From contig JAMPIQ010000002.1 in the NCBI GenBank assembly GCA_024699855.1, forward strand, positions 11,284,001-11,348,000: a stretch of DNA of 64,000 nucleotides, written 5' to 3'. Shown piece after piece: positions 1 through 12,263 of the stretch. The position numbers and the translations under genes are program-made. The notes under the pieces were generated by a model. The model worked only from the letters and a program-made list of their open reading frames with translations, made no database searches and had not been told where the DNA came from. Each line of letters starts with the position of its first letter. The first letter of the stretch is position 1. Source of the stretch: Aphelenchoides besseyi (Eukaryota; Nematoda; Chromadorea; Rhabditida; Aphelenchoididae).

Positions 1-365
1 CCATTGCTCATTAATTTCATACGTGTATCAATTTTGTTTTGTTATCAGTTATGTGCAAGAGTGTTGCAACTGTTATTTCACCGGTACTTAAACGATAATA
101 TTTCTATCGTTTTCGATCAACATTTCCTTCACACCTTCTCCGAACATAGACCTGCATTCATCTGTTCGATATTCCTTAACATCCGGTTATTGCGCTGATT
201 GTCATTTTCGTTCCTTCTTGTTATTCGTCAATTAACCAAACATACGTTCCTGATTTGATATTATAAACACATTCCTTTTGTTTCATATACATCAATTGAA
301 TGATACTGCAAGTGTTTTTTATTTCCGAAACATCACGGGTTGTCTTTTGTTCACAATAAAAAATT

Positions 366-3016
366 TCAATCCTCAGCCAACTGTCGCATTTTCTCCTCGT
401 TGAAACGTCTTCGCCTCTGCTTTTGGACTAATCGCTCAACTTCTTGTTCCTCTTCCTAAAGCAGCAATTGAAGAGTGAAGCGATAAAGAAGAAGAGTAGT
501 TACCGTAAGTCTGATTTTCATTAAAAGACCGATTCCTTTGCCGTCTTCCATTGGAACTGAGTAACAACGTTGAAATTTAAGTCTTGTTTCCGGATCAAAA
601 CTTTGCTCCATGTTCAAAACTATTGCGGACCATTGACGCAAATACTCGAGACTATTGGCTGCAACCTCTGTGTATGTATTTGTCATCATAGCGATCTAAG
701 TATTCGAGTTAATCGATCGCTCATTTCACCTGCAAACAACCAGCATGTTCATTAGAAGCATCGTTACAAGAAGCATGTAGATCATGAACGTCACTTTGCC
801 AAGCGTCGACAAATGACACTGTTCCATCTGCTCGAAGAAGACGGCGAACTCGGTCAACGACATGATGAACATGCGAACAAACGATTCGGCGACGTTGGAC
901 ATGATTGTGCCATCTTTTGGATTGTGTCGAGGGTCGTGACGTCTATAGCTGAGAAAAAGAACATAAAACGCTGAAAAAGCTCGTTTCCAAAATGATAACT
1001 AAATCGAAGTTACATTGCGAGAACCCAATCAAAAATACGCAATATATAATGAAGAAACGGATCAGATCTCTAATAATGATCTTGTACAACATCAATACAA
1101 ACGGTCCAACAGATTTGAAGCCGCTAAAAGTAAAACAATCCAGCGATTTTGTTTTGCAAAATACCGAAAGAAAAAGAGAAAGTTGACGGCCGTTAAAAGT
1201 ATTGTTATCTCCCATATTATATCTTCAAATTTGTCCATACAAAATAGTCTAAGCACAAACGTAAAGATGACCAGACAACAAGAGACCAAGAAAACGGATT
1301 TTGCTGGGAATCCACGCTGAAATCTACCTATCTTTAAACATCATTGTGCCTACATACCAAACTCAGAAAGTACATCGTTCTACCGACATTTCGTATATGA
1401 AAATACATTTGCAGAAGATACAAAACTGCTCCAATTACGACCAAAACATTTAGAATAATGTAGAGCAGTTCTTTAGCATGCATCGTATCCAAATTGAGCA
1501 TTTCAAAGTTTGCAATGCATATCAACGTGCTGTTGTAATGTGTACGCTCGAAAGGTGTCGGTCGGTTTAGCATACAAAAAAACATGAGAGTAAAGTAAAT
1601 GGTAAACATAATGAGTTGTTTCAAATGTCTAAAATACAATGCTTTTAATGCAAAAGTTCGAACTCACTCTCGACGAGCATAAGTTGTCCATTTTTTGTAG
1701 ATCAATTCTTCAAGTAAATCGGGTAACAAAAGCAAATGATCAGCACTGTTTCCGTAGATAACGAGCGCAAGTCCAGAATTGCGGTTAATTTCACCGGTCG
1801 ATGGTTCGATCGAGTCCAAGTGTTGAAGCGGATAACCGGCAGACATTACACCTCCGTAAGTCCAGTAAATGTGACGTTCTTCTTTCACGATCAAATGAAA
1901 CATCTACAACAAGTATATGTACTGTTGAACAGTGCTTCAATTAACTTCTTTTTTAGCCAAATAAGCAGCCAAAGTCAATGGCGTAAGTTGCTGTCGATTT
2001 TGTACGTGCAATTTTGCTCCACATTTCAATGCCAACTCGAACATCTCCTAAACAATCGAACTGACAGATCAAACTGACACCTGAGATTTTACCCAATTTT
2101 CGTGAATTGTGCAAATATGCAACACGGTATTGCCGTTTGTGTCCTGCCAATTAGGATCCGCTCCATAAGCACACAACATTCGAAAACAATCACTTTGCGA
2201 TAAACACGCAGCAAAAGCCAATGGATATTCGCCCCAATAGAGATGCCTATTGAGTCATTACTTAGAAAGTTATAGTTTGTAACATACCCGGTATAATAAG
2301 TATGTCGATTGAGCAGCGCATGTTCGGAGAATGCAGAGTCCAATCGACTTGACTTCTGATCATCGGATGTGAAAAAATTACCCGTGCAACGAACATCCAC
2401 TGACGCTCCACTTCTTAACAGAAATCGAACAATTTCCGGGTTTTCATTAACAATTCCCATGTGTAGTGCAGTTTCGCCATAATATTCGTCGCAAATATAA
2501 AAGTCATTGATAATATTGGGAAAGAGATGAATAAGTCTTTGAGCTAACAACTTCATATGTCCAGTTAGTCCGGATATAAAGCAAACATGAAGCAGCGTTT
2601 CACCAACAGCACCTCTGCAATCCAAACGCCAGCAAATGTACTTTCTTAGCGTCGATTGGGTGGTTAATACACCGCCTGTATTTTGGAGTTTTAGAAGATC
2701 AACTAAATGATCGTACCTGTACGCTCTTTATGTCTTATCTGAATCACTTGTGTCACTGACAACATTTCGCCTTTACCCTCATTGTACAAAAACGGGGTGA
2801 TTTTCTAGAATTCTATTCGTTCTACGAGTATACACTCATACTTACTTCTTTGATTGCACGATCAAGCTCTTCGGTTGAATTGAGTTTCAGAGCTTCTCTT
2901 GCTAATGAAGCCAATACGCCATTCCCGGTAACGTCTGCTAAAGGGTAAATTGCATTGCTGCTGCCGTCGATCTGGTTCTTGATTCCAGCAGTAACGGTGC
3001 TCGACGAATTACCCAT
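366..3016 (-). CDS. osm-9: TRPV cation channel, OSM-9/Inactive type
   Basis: Non-selective cation channel of the TRPV family; in nematodes and insects these act in the cilia of sensory neurons. Reading the minus strand and joining exons across short introns, I see in order: an N-terminus starting [11 protein letters not shown] at 3016; ankyrin repeats ([41 protein letters not shown]); the family segment [20 protein letters not shown]; six membrane segments, with [14 protein letters not shown] before S5; a pore helix [10 protein letters not shown]; and S6 [16 protein letters not shown]6 is rebuilt across a 45-base intron (about 690-735). A basic tail, ending [10 protein letters not shown], stops at 366. 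The wording of the ankyrin and YWGEYPL regions is closer to OSM-9/Inactive than to OCR/Nanchung, from memory of the families. The gene is divergent from the neighbouring helicase, with 565 bases between the two starts. The first exon and some splice sites are by eye. Family call very sure; subfamily call moderate. Confidence 0.88.
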
Positions 3017-3581
3017 TTTTTAGTCTTCTAGCAAATCTCATTCATCGAATAACCTCTAGCGAACATATACAGTCCGTTCTCAAGTCGAATTTTAATGTCA
3101 CAAAAACTTGAATTCATGCAAAGCAACGACCGGAAATACGCTTCACTAGTTCATGTCTCACAAATCCCTCACTATGTTTTAAATATACCATTTTAACAGG
3201 TTTCAAACGTAACTGTACGTGGTTGCTAATAAAATTAGAATGAAAAGTGATATCCTTCTGACTGCTTCGTCCAACATGATGATCATAAACTGTTAAATGA
3301 GTTCGTTTTTATAACTTGTAGAAGAAGATGTCACTGCTTGCGATGCACACAACAGCATCAATCAATGATTTTTATGAACAAAAAGACAGTTCATACATAA
3401 TGAAAACATGACAATTTTACAAGAAAGCAATTTGTTTTGAGCTAAGAAATCGATTCGGATATTCGTGTGTCTTAAGAACGGCGCCAAAGTTGTTCTTCTT
3501 CGAAGTCGTCTTTGGGATCTTCGCTCCTCTGTTGTCCTGGTTTTTTGTTTATGTAATTTGGACAAATTTAAGAAGGACACA
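3017..3581. other. Intergenic, shared upstream region of the TRPV and helicase genes
   Basis: These 565 bases lie between two divergent start codons. I see no convincing exon or repeat. A short open frame on each strand around 3362-3592 shows no family features. Promoters of both genes must lie here or in unseen 5' exons. Confidence 0.6.
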
Positions 3582-6500
3582 ATGAGTCTCACTGCCCAAG
3601 GAAAAAAGCGGTTAGTTTATGAATATTGTTTCCAGTTTTTAGTTTATTTGTTACAGGAAGCAATCATCGCTGCCGATAGTCGATATGTCGTACAATCACA
3701 TGTTCATGAACATGGTAGAAGTCATTTATCCGGCCGATGTGAGCTTCTATCCCGATCAAAAGCTAATGATTCTGAAGATTCTGAATGCTCTCAAAACCGA
3801 CTCTAATGCTCTCATTGAAAGTCCGACGGGAACTGGTGAGTTATTGACGGCAATCACTTGAAAGATGTAATGTTGCAGGAAAGACATTAGCACTTTTGAG
3901 CGCAACTTGCTCGTATCTTTTGCATTATCAAAAAGAGCGAACTAAGTCAAAACATAACTGCCAACGACATGGCATTCAGAAAACGAAGAGCGATGTAACG
4001 GAAGTTCCTGAGAACAATGAGAATACAAATACTTCCGCTTCGACAGAGACATCTTTGTTGGGTATCGATGAGACGACCATGGACTCGATCATTTTTGACG
4101 GCCAAACAAAAGCTGATGCTGATGAGCAAACTAAAGAGGAAGAATTACTACCGTGTACTTGTTTGCCGTAAGTTCGATGTTTTAATTGGAATCCAATCAT
4201 TTTGCTTGCAGAAAAATTCGTATCTACTATTGCACGCGAACTCACAAGCAAGTTAGTCAAGTGAGTCACGAATTCGGTCGTCTTCCTTTCGCACAATTGG
4301 GTGTCCTGTAGGCATATTGTGTTTTGATTGTGTATCCTTAACGTTGTTTAGGCACACAATTTTGGGAAGTCGAGAACAGTCATGCATTAACAAATCAGTA
4401 CGCGAACAACGTGGTAATCTCAACGAGAATTGCATTGAGTTAAACAGCAATAAACACGTTTGTTTTTGAGGTAACTATGAACTTACATTATGAATTTAGG
4501 GAAATGGTTGTGAGTATAAAAGTGAGCTTAAATCACACGCTCAAACTTCTTCTGGTTTGCGGAAACTAATCACGGAAAAAGTCTCGAAGAATTGGGATCT
4601 GGAAGAGTTGGTCAAAAAGGTTGAAAATATGCGAAGCCCAATGTGTCCCTATTTCTTAACCACACGCGAGTTGACGAAGGATGCTAGTCTTATATTTTGT
4701 CCGTACAACTATCTGATTGGTATATTTGTTGACAAATACGACTGACATGCTGATTTTAGATCCCACAATTCGTGAATCTTCTGATGTCTACTTGACTAAT
4801 GCTATTGTCATTTTGGACGAGGGCCACAACATTGAAGATGTGTCACGAGAAAGCGCCTCGTTCGAGATTTCCGACTACGAAATCGAAATGTCAAAGCGCA
4901 GTTTGGAGAAAACTCGCAGTGCAATTGTTGACTTTCACAAGAACCTGAATACTGACGCCCAAAATTTGATGTTAAATCTTCCAGCTGGCAATCCGGACGA
5001 TGAGTTTTTGAAACGCTTGTCAAATGCAGCCGATGCCGTAAGTTCCCTCTTGTTTCCTTCTCTCAATCTCTTAGCAATGTAGTGGTATAAGGTTCTGTTC
5101 GATGCCGGCCGATTAGTTCAAGGACTTGCGTCCAAAGCGGAGCAAAAGCCGCGTCATAAGTTCAATCAAACACGTTCCTTTGCAATGCAAAGCGAAGAGT
5201 TGTTCACTGAACTTTCCAACGTCTATGCGGGCTGGGATCGCTCTTACTACAACTCGATGAAGGTAGTGAGATATAAGCGAATTAACAGCTATTGTTTTTT
5301 AGAGCGATTTTCGTTTACTGTCTGGTCGAGATCCTGCTGGCTTTCAAAACCCGAATGAGAATGTAATGAAACTGATGTTACGACCGATTTCTCTGGCGAT
5401 CTTGTGTATGGAAAAATGGCTCACGCTGTACAAGTTCCACTCAACCGATGAGAACAAAAATTTCTACAAAGGTTTCGTGGAAATTTCTCCACGACAGCAA
5501 ATGCATGTTGCTCGTGATAATGGCAGAACTCAACACGATCCAGCGCCCGAACCTTATGTTCATGGATGCACGGTTAAATTGGCTTTCTGGTCAATGATGC
5601 CTTCTATGGTAATATAAACAAGTGAAGATTTTATTCACACAAACAATTTAGGCTTTTAAAGACGCGTTTTCAAAAGCAAAATCTGTCATTTTGGCGTCTG
5701 GAACTTTGTCTCCTATTGATGGCTTGTCGGCTGAATTGCAAACGGAATTCAAATTTCAACATTCCGGAAAACAAATCATTGAGAAATCTCGTATCTTCTC
5801 GACTGTTTTATCTGCGGTGAGTAATGTGGTTATAAATGGAAGTACATGTGATTTTAAGGGACCATCCAGCACGCCGTTCAATTTCACGTACAACCAAATC
5901 AACAGCAATTCGGCCATGATGAATGACCTCGGTAAAGTCATTGTGGATGTCTGTCGAATTGTTCCGAAAGGAATTCTTTGCTTCGTTAGCAGCTACAGTT
6001 TTCTCGACAAGTTGTGGAATGTCATGGAACAAAATGGCTATTTGGCTCAATTGAAGCATACGAAAGTAATCGTCATTTAGGTTATGTATCTTAATATCGT
6101 GTTTTTAGAAAGTTTTTTGCGAGCCTCGAGATGGTCGAGAGATGGAACATATTATGACGTCTTTCGAAGATGCGATTTTCTCTCCGATGAACTCAATAAA
6201 TGGTGCTGTGATTTTTGGAGTTTATCGTGGAAAGGTAAAGCTGTTCGTTTGTATATGATCAGGAAACATTACACTACAGGTTTCTGAAGGCATGAACTTC
6301 AATGACGATCTTTGTCGTGCTGTTATCTGGTAATTGAGAATGTTCCTGGCGATTCATTTAAATGATTATTGCAGCGTTGGTATTCCTTATCCCAACGTCA
6401 TGGATCAAAAAGTAGCTCAAAAAAAATATTTCAATTCGGACAGTAAGAATCTAAGCCTACTGAACGGGGATCAATGGTAAGTTTTATAGTGCATCTTTTT

Positions 6501-6941
6501 CGTTTAAATATTGCCGCTAACTCGTGCTAAACTTTCACGAGAATCTCCAACGCCCCAAATGTAGTGCATTTTGTGTTTGATGTCCATTAGCATCCGACGG
6601 ATATTGATGCTCACAGTACGAATAAACGTTTGACTTTTAGGTATGAGACGGCCGCATTCCGTGCTCTGAATCAAAGTCTTGGTCGATCTTGTCGCCATAA
6701 ACTTGATTGGTCAGCAATGCTGCTTATCGACAAACGTTTGCGTAATGGAAAATTGTCAAAAATTTCGCAATGGGTACGCGATGAAGTCCGGGCCGAAGAG
6801 AAGTATGAAAACTTTTGCGAAGCATTGCGCTCATTTGTCGAATGTCGTCAGGCAATTGATGCTCAATTAGCAAGCGATGATGGGGAACCAAAAGCCAAGA
6901 TGACTACTGCATCGAGAAGTGAACGTAAATCATGGATCTAG
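3582..6941 (+). CDS. brip1: FANCJ/BRIP1-type Fe-S DNA helicase (DOG-1 homologue)
   Basis: Superfamily 2, XPD-like 5'-3' DNA helicase that unwinds G-quadruplexes and helps replication past blocks and cross-links. The start ATG at 3582 (MSLTAQGKKR) is followed by a short intron. Visible in order: Walker A in ALIESPTGTGKTLALL; YCTRTHKQVSQ; the four iron-sulfur cysteines (SREQSC, NENC, GNGCEY, SPMCPYF); IFCPYNYLIDPTIRES; a Walker B written VILDEGHNIED; ASGTLSPIDGL; VYRGKVSEGMNF; and motif VI, ALNQSLGRSCRH. The spacing and wording around the cluster and around PYNYL match FANCJ rather than DDX11 or RTEL1. The protein stops soon after the helicase core (ERKSWI), so the long C-terminal BRCA1-binding tail of vertebrate FANCJ is absent, as expected for an invertebrate. 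The Walker B box reads DEGH where the family has DEAH. About ten introns, all short except one of about 160 bases near 6478-6640. The nitrilase gene follows on the same strand. Confidence 0.93.
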
Positions 6942-7383
6942 TGGATAGTTTTAAGTATTTAGTTTTCTTTCATTTAAATATGATACAATACGTGTATTTT
7001 TTTGTTACCTTTCTCGTTTTAAATGCTCAATTGTGATACTCATTCCTTTAAAATAGCCCCTTTCGGTTCTCGGGTTTCATTGTCAAAGTAAAAAATAAAG
7101 AAACTATAATCCCGCAAACCTTCTTCAGTATCCACACAATTCGAAAGACTGAATGAAACTAATTCGTCCATTCAACGGAAATAGCCGTCCAATTAGTTGA
7201 CCAAAAAGTTTGTAGTCAAAAGTGTTCGGGCGGAATGTGCTTTTCGATCGGTTGGCGCATCTTTGGTACGAAACAAACTACAAGCGATTATTCGAAAAAG
7301 CACGTATGTTATTTCTGCAAAATTCACGTACACATCGTGATATAAATTGAACGGTCAGCTAAAGTTGCTACCTTCTCGGAAAG
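6942..7383. other. Intergenic between helicase and nitrilase genes
   Basis: 442 bases of A+T-rich sequence with no open frame of note. It must hold the 3' UTR of the helicase and the 5' region of the nitrilase. No repeat or RNA gene is seen. Confidence 0.6.
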
Positions 7384-8448
7384 ATGTTCAAAGTTGCAAT
7401 CGTTCAAAGTGGTTCAGCCGTCTACGACACACCAGCATGTATACAAAAGCTTCGACACTATGCAAAACGAGCAGAAAGTGAGGGAGCAAAATTGGTGCTG
7501 TTTCCAGGTAATTTGAACATGAGCAAAAGTTTTGTAAGAACGTGAATTTCAGAGGCATTTGTTGGCGGCTATCCCAAGGGTTTAGATTTCGGTTTGAAAT
7601 TAGGAATTCGAAGTGATGAAGGGAGACGAGAGTTTCAGCGTTATTTTAACAGTGCCATAACATACGAGGGACATGAAGCCAATCAAATTGCCGAAATTGC
7701 TGCCGAAACAAAACTTTACATAGTTGTGGGTGTCATTGAAAAATCTGGTGGTACTCTTTACTGCTCAGTAAGTTCCATTGAATGATGGATACTTTAAACG
7801 ACCAGGTTTTTTATTACGGTCCCAATGGAGAACGAATCGGCAAACATCGCAAAATAATGCCGACGGCATTGGAGCGATGTGCGTTAGAATAATATCACAC
7901 AAAATAAGGACTTTCAGGTGTTTGGGGACAAGGTGATGGTTCGACTATTGAAGTTTTCTCAACTGAATTGGGTAAGATAAGTGCAGCAATCTGTTGGGAA
8001 AGCTACAATCCTTTGCTTCGTACACATATGTATCAAAATGGTATTCAAGAAGAGCGAGAATAAGAAAAGTATGCGTATTTAAGGTATTCAACTCTATTTG
8101 GCACCAACTGTTGACGATCGAGATGTGTGGTTGTCGAGTATGCGGATGATAGCACTTGAGGGACGTTGTTTTGTTATCTCAGCCTGTCAATTTCTAACAA
8201 ACAAAGACTATCCATCGGATCATCCAACTCATGAGAAGGAAGAAAGTGTTTTGATTCGAGGTGGCAGTCTTGCTATCGATCCAATGGGCAAAATACTTGT
8301 TCAACCGGTCTTCGATACCGAAACATTTCACGTGGTTGACATCGACTTGAATGCGTGTATTCGTGGTAAATTCGATTTGGACACAGTCGGACATTATGCT
8401 CGCAACGACATCTTCAAATTGACGGTTAACACAACGCCAAATCAATAG
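7384..8448 (+). CDS. nit-1: Nitrilase (carbon-nitrogen hydrolase), NIT-1 type
   Basis: Branch-1 nitrilase of the C-N hydrolase superfamily, expected to hydrolyse nitriles to acids and ammonia in the cytosol; the natural substrate is unknown. It starts [15 protein letters not shown] at 7384. The catalytic triad is visible: Glu in [13 protein letters not shown], Lys in [13 protein letters not shown], and Cys in [10 protein letters not shown]. The fold continues through [12 protein letters not shown] and [17 protein letters not shown], and the protein ends at 8448 after NTTPNQ. Joined exons give roughly 300 residues, the usual family length. Small introns fall after LFP, LYCS and ALER and within RTHMYQNG; the third starts GTGCGT. 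The wording is of the plant/bacterial-like nitrilases that some nematodes keep, rather than the NIT1/NIT2 (NitFhit) omega-amidase group. It lies 177 bases upstream of PRMT7 on the same strand. Confidence 0.93.
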
Positions 8449-8625
8449 TTATTCTTCATCCTCATCATCTTATGCGATGTGTGTGGCTTGATTAAAGTTT
8501 CCTTGTACGCTCGTATTTCAGTAAACAATTAGTGGGAAGTAATGTGCTTGTTTGGTTTTGCCAATTACAAATTGAAATTAATAATAGCTGCCATATGATC
8601 AGTTGTTTTCGTTGAAGATCCAAAA

Positions 8626-10764
8626 ATGGAAGAAAATTTGCGCGAAGGATCAACGAATTTTGCTTATTGCGGATTCGAGGATATGCTTCTGGATGAGGAT
8701 CGCAATCAAAAATATCGTATGGCAATTGAATCGGCTGTTAAACTTAAAATCGAACAATGTGGTGAAGCACATGTTTTGGACATCGGTAAGAAGACTTTTA
8801 CGTTCATTTATGATCTGATTTAGGTTCTGGGACCGGATTGCTATCGTTGTATGCAGCAGCTAGCGGAGCGACAACCGTTACGGCTATCGAGTTGGATCCC
8901 GTCGTTTACGAAGTATCGATCTTGATTGCAAAACGTGCCGGATTGGCACAAAAGATTCGTTTTATTAACATTGAATCTATAGAGTTGGGTAGGTCTTTGA
9001 AGCCTTTGTCATTGTTTGCAGTTCGGAGTTTCAGATCACATTGAACCCAGAGCGAATGTTCTTATTTCGGAGATTTTCGATTCCGAACTTTTGGGCGAGA
9101 ACGTTCTGCGAACATTTAGACATGCTCTTGAAGTTTTAACGACAAACGATGTGATTTGTGTGCCACAATGCGCCAATGTTTGGATAGTTCCGATAGAAAG
9201 TGAGATCCTTAAAGAACACAGTCAACTACCAGTGCCGTTGAAAACAGAATGTTTTGCCAATCTTTACGGTGTTGATGGCCATTGGCTAACAGGAAAAAGC
9301 GTTGATGTGAAGCTTGCTTCTGAGTCCAAACTGTTGAAACGGTACTCAGTGAGAGCTACTATTTAACGTCAATATAAAGATGTTTAGATTTTATTTCAAT
9401 TCGATTGAGAGTCTGGAACTCAACGAAGCAAAGGAATTGGATTTTATTGTGAATGACGATGTTGACAAAGTTGACGGCGTTTTATTGTGGTTTGAGTTGG
9501 ATCTTAACGGCGATGGAAAGTCAATGATTAGTACGGGAGTTACTGGAGCACGAGTAAGAAAAGAATTGGATGGAAATACAGACGTTTTTAGTGGAGAAAT
9601 CACTGGTTAACTGTAGCATATGGGTTTGTTCATCCGATCTTTACACGATCAGATGCAACGATTCGTTTGGATGGATCACACGATGAAGTTTCCTTTTGGT
9701 TTGGTGTTCGTTTTGATGCATTTTTTGACGTTGCACAAAAGCCAATCGAATTCAAGAAACGCCGTGAATGCACTTGCCAATGGCACTCGACTCTTTCGTC
9801 GGAGACAATTTGTCGTTGGAACAATTACAACGCAAATTGGTTGGACAAAATTAACAATGTGAGATTGTTGAATACAATCAAGAGCACTCAAAGTCTTGTT
9901 TTCAGATTGTTTTTGAAAAAACGGTCTTATGTTTGGGCGAGTACTCGTTCATGGGTTTGAATTTAACGGCCAGTGCCTCTCGTTTGATCGTGGTAGAGGA
10001 GGATCCACGATTCAGACGACAAATAGCCGAACATTTTCAACGTCTACAGATCGGGAGTGATTTGCTTTGTATTGGAAGTATGGAGAAGATTGAATGTTGG
10101 GATGAAATTGAAGTTGTCGTTTTCGACCTGTTAGGACAAACAACTTCATCACCATTTGACTTTGCGTTGCCTTACATGTCTGCACGTGCTAACTGTGAAA
10201 ATGCGCGAATTCTACCTGAGGTATGAAAGAATCTCAAAGCGTCATGTTATTTTTGATTATAGAAACTGGAAATGAAAATGGTTCCTGTTAAATTTAAAGA
10301 ATTGTGGCGACGAAAACTGAAACTCAAAAGTATTGATGGTTTTGATTATACGGATTTCGACCAGCATTTTATGGTAGTTACAATCTTGCGCTCTATGTAC
10401 ACGTTCGTTTGTTTAGCAGAATTTGCCAGCCACTGATGACGACTTGGAGTTGTTGCCGTTGTGGGAAGAACAATGCACAATTACTGGCCAGCCAACACGT
10501 CTTTTTGCTTTTCACAATCCAAAAGGTCAATCGATCGAAACTAAACAAACCATTCCGCCAAATACCGATGCCTTCGTTTTCTACGTCTATTCGTCGGATG
10601 AGGACGCGAACAACGCTGTTGAGCAACATAACTCAGAGCTTATTTGGCAAAAAGGAACTCGTGCATGGGTCTACTTCATAAGAGATTCAGAATTCACAGA
10701 ATTCGTAATCAAATTGGACGTTAGTGATCGATTGCGACCGAGTTTCCAAGTTCTTTGCCACTAG
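8626..10764 (+). CDS. prmt7: Protein arginine N-methyltransferase 7
   Basis: Type III enzyme that monomethylates arginine in histones and other proteins using S-adenosylmethionine. The protein starts MEENLREGSTNFAYC. The first methyltransferase domain has the SAM-binding motif VLDIGSGTGLLSLYA, the acidic motif TAIELDPVVYE, and the double-E loop SEIFDSELLGE with both catalytic glutamates. A beta-barrel segment follows. A second, degenerate methyltransferase domain (LIVVEEDPRFRRQ, FDLLGQTTSSPFDF) comes next, as in all PRMT7 proteins. It ends WVYFIRDSEFTEFVIKL ... QVLCH at 10764, with an AATAAA about 40 bases on. A weakly marked intron lies near 9550-9620, where the exon border is my choice. The last 130 coding bases and the 3' flank lie in a direct repeat that recurs at 17612-17818. 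Confidence 0.92.
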
Positions 10765-10851
10765 TTATTGTTGTACAACCGGGTTGTTTAGTATTTATGC
10801 GTTTAATAAAGCTTATATATAACATTCTCACTCATTTTGTTTCTTCACCGA
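10635..10851 (+). repeat. Direct repeat copy A (PRMT7 3' end plus flank)
   Basis: 217 bases running from the last PRMT7 codons into its 3' flank. They align by eye with 17612-17818 at roughly nine bases in ten, with one 13-base gap and two small insertions. On the minus strand the far end still reads SVKKQNE and a stop, the same words that end the KIF28-type kinesin gene in copy B. The similarity stops abruptly at both ends. Confidence 0.9.
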
Positions 10852-11297
10852 TAAGAACACCGTTTTTCCAAATGCAATTATCGACTTTTTTGTCCATTCA
10901 AAGCGGTTCTTGGACCATAGACAAACTTCACTTAACCTCAAAGCGATTATCAGCAGCAACAGTTTCACAAAAATTGACATCCAGCCCTGCGTTAATACAC
11001 TACAAATGCAAGTTACATAAACGATCAGTTACACACGCACGATCATTCGATGTTGTCGAGCAATAACTCCGCAATCATTCGTGAATCCAACGGAACCAAC
11101 AAGAAAATTCGGACGGTCATGCATAATATTGTAAAAACGACAAAACTCGTACGCATTTCTTCGATCTAAGCTCCATCCCGCGGTAAGTCCAAAAAATTAC
11201 TCAACCTCAGGGGTTTGTCTAATCTCATGCACCCAAAGTCCTTTTCGAGTTATATGCTCTTAAAAAGCGCAGTTAATGTAAAAGTTTTTGCTTTCAC
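10852..11297. other. Non-coding stretch after PRMT7
   Basis: About 450 bases with one weak open frame (10755-11066) that has no family features and starts inside the PRMT7 3' flank. Nothing else supported is seen. Confidence 0.5.
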
Positions 11298-12138
11298 ATG
11301 TTTTGGACAAGAGTTTTTGTTTCACTTTGCGAAATACACACGATGTGGTGAGAGTGCGGTTATTTGTGCGATTTTTCAGTGGTGAAAGATATCTATCCAG
11401 GTGGTCACGAGAGAACACTCCAATCGACTCGGGCAACAGCTATCAACGACATGTACGACGATCATTCACGCCCGTTCGTGAAGTTGGTTCCTACCAGACG
11501 GTACATGACAATCGCCGTGCCTATTCGGTAGATCGATTCAATTACAAACGTGATCCCTTGTCCTACGTCACAACGCCCTATCATGCCAACTACAACTACT
11601 ATTTGGAGAATCAACCCGTAAGAAAATACGATGTTTTTCATGTGCGTACGTGGTCTTATCCCATTTACAAGTAAGTTTAGTTATTTGTGAATATTCCATT
11701 AACTAAACGGTGCAGATACATTTACGGACGCGATCATCATCACGATCGACCTTATTCTTACACTCGAGAATACGCGACAAAGTCTCTGTACACGCCACCA
11801 ACAATGACGGCCGAATGTCGAAGTGCAACAGTCGGTCGTGGTTATTCGGGATATAAGTACGTTGGCAGTGCACATAGTTATGATATCGCCGCAAAACCGT
11901 GGTCTATTTCAAATTATCGCTCACTACGAACATCACACGTGACATCGTAAGTTAACTGTTTAGATTTCTCTAATTCACTCGCTTCAGAGCGCCTTGGCTT
12001 TGGTATGGCCGATCAAACAATCGACACTACAACTCGTACCGACCTCCCGCATTTACGACTCGGCTCAGTACTTATTGGAAGAGTTATTGGGTTGTTACTA
12101 AAGTTTTGTCTGATTGCGTCATGAGTGACCTAAATTAG
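11298..12138 (+). CDS. Tyrosine/serine/arginine-rich protein of unknown function, C-terminus altered by mariner
   Basis: I do not recognise this protein. Proposed exons: MFWTRVFVSLCEIHTM from 11298, then a 32-base intron (11351-11382), then an open frame rich in Tyr, Ser, Arg and His (PVREVGSYQTVHDNRR, HANYNYYLENQP, GRDHHHDRPYSYTREYA, PAFTTRLSTYWKSY), with small introns near 11671-11715 and 11949-11987. Such Tyr-rich low-complexity sequence recalls cuticle or other structural proteins, but nothing more specific is visible. The frame runs straight into the left terminal repeat of the mariner element, so the present C-terminus after KSY is encoded by transposon DNA (WVVTKVLSDCVMSDLN, stop at 12136-12138). 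Removing the element with one TA copy would restore KSYF and a stop. The start and first intron are weak; the middle is good. Confidence 0.55.
12087..12118 (+). repeat. Left terminal inverted repeat of mariner
   Basis: 32 bases beginning TTGGGTTGTTACTAAAG, identical to the reverse complement of 13160-13191. The match continues imperfectly inward, including a shared block with GAAAGAAATTGACCGGTCG. Confidence 0.93.
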
Positions 12139-12263
12139 GAATGAAAGAAATTGACCGGTCGGTTGGAAGTTTGTGAACGAAGTTCGGTTGTTCAGCTGCC
12201 TACTGTCCTAAGTATGATTTTCGTTGTAGATTAGAATTCATTCATTAAAATTAACACAAATCA

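Noticed and set aside
3582..6941. Helicase as DDX11/CHL1 or RTEL1
   Set aside because: The wording around the iron-sulfur cysteines, FCPYNYLIDPTIRES and motif VI fits FANCJ better than the two sister families.
7384..10764. Nitrilase and PRMT7 as a two-gene operon
   Set aside because: The 177-base spacing is compatible, but nothing in the sequence shows trans-splicing, and short spacing is common throughout this compact window.
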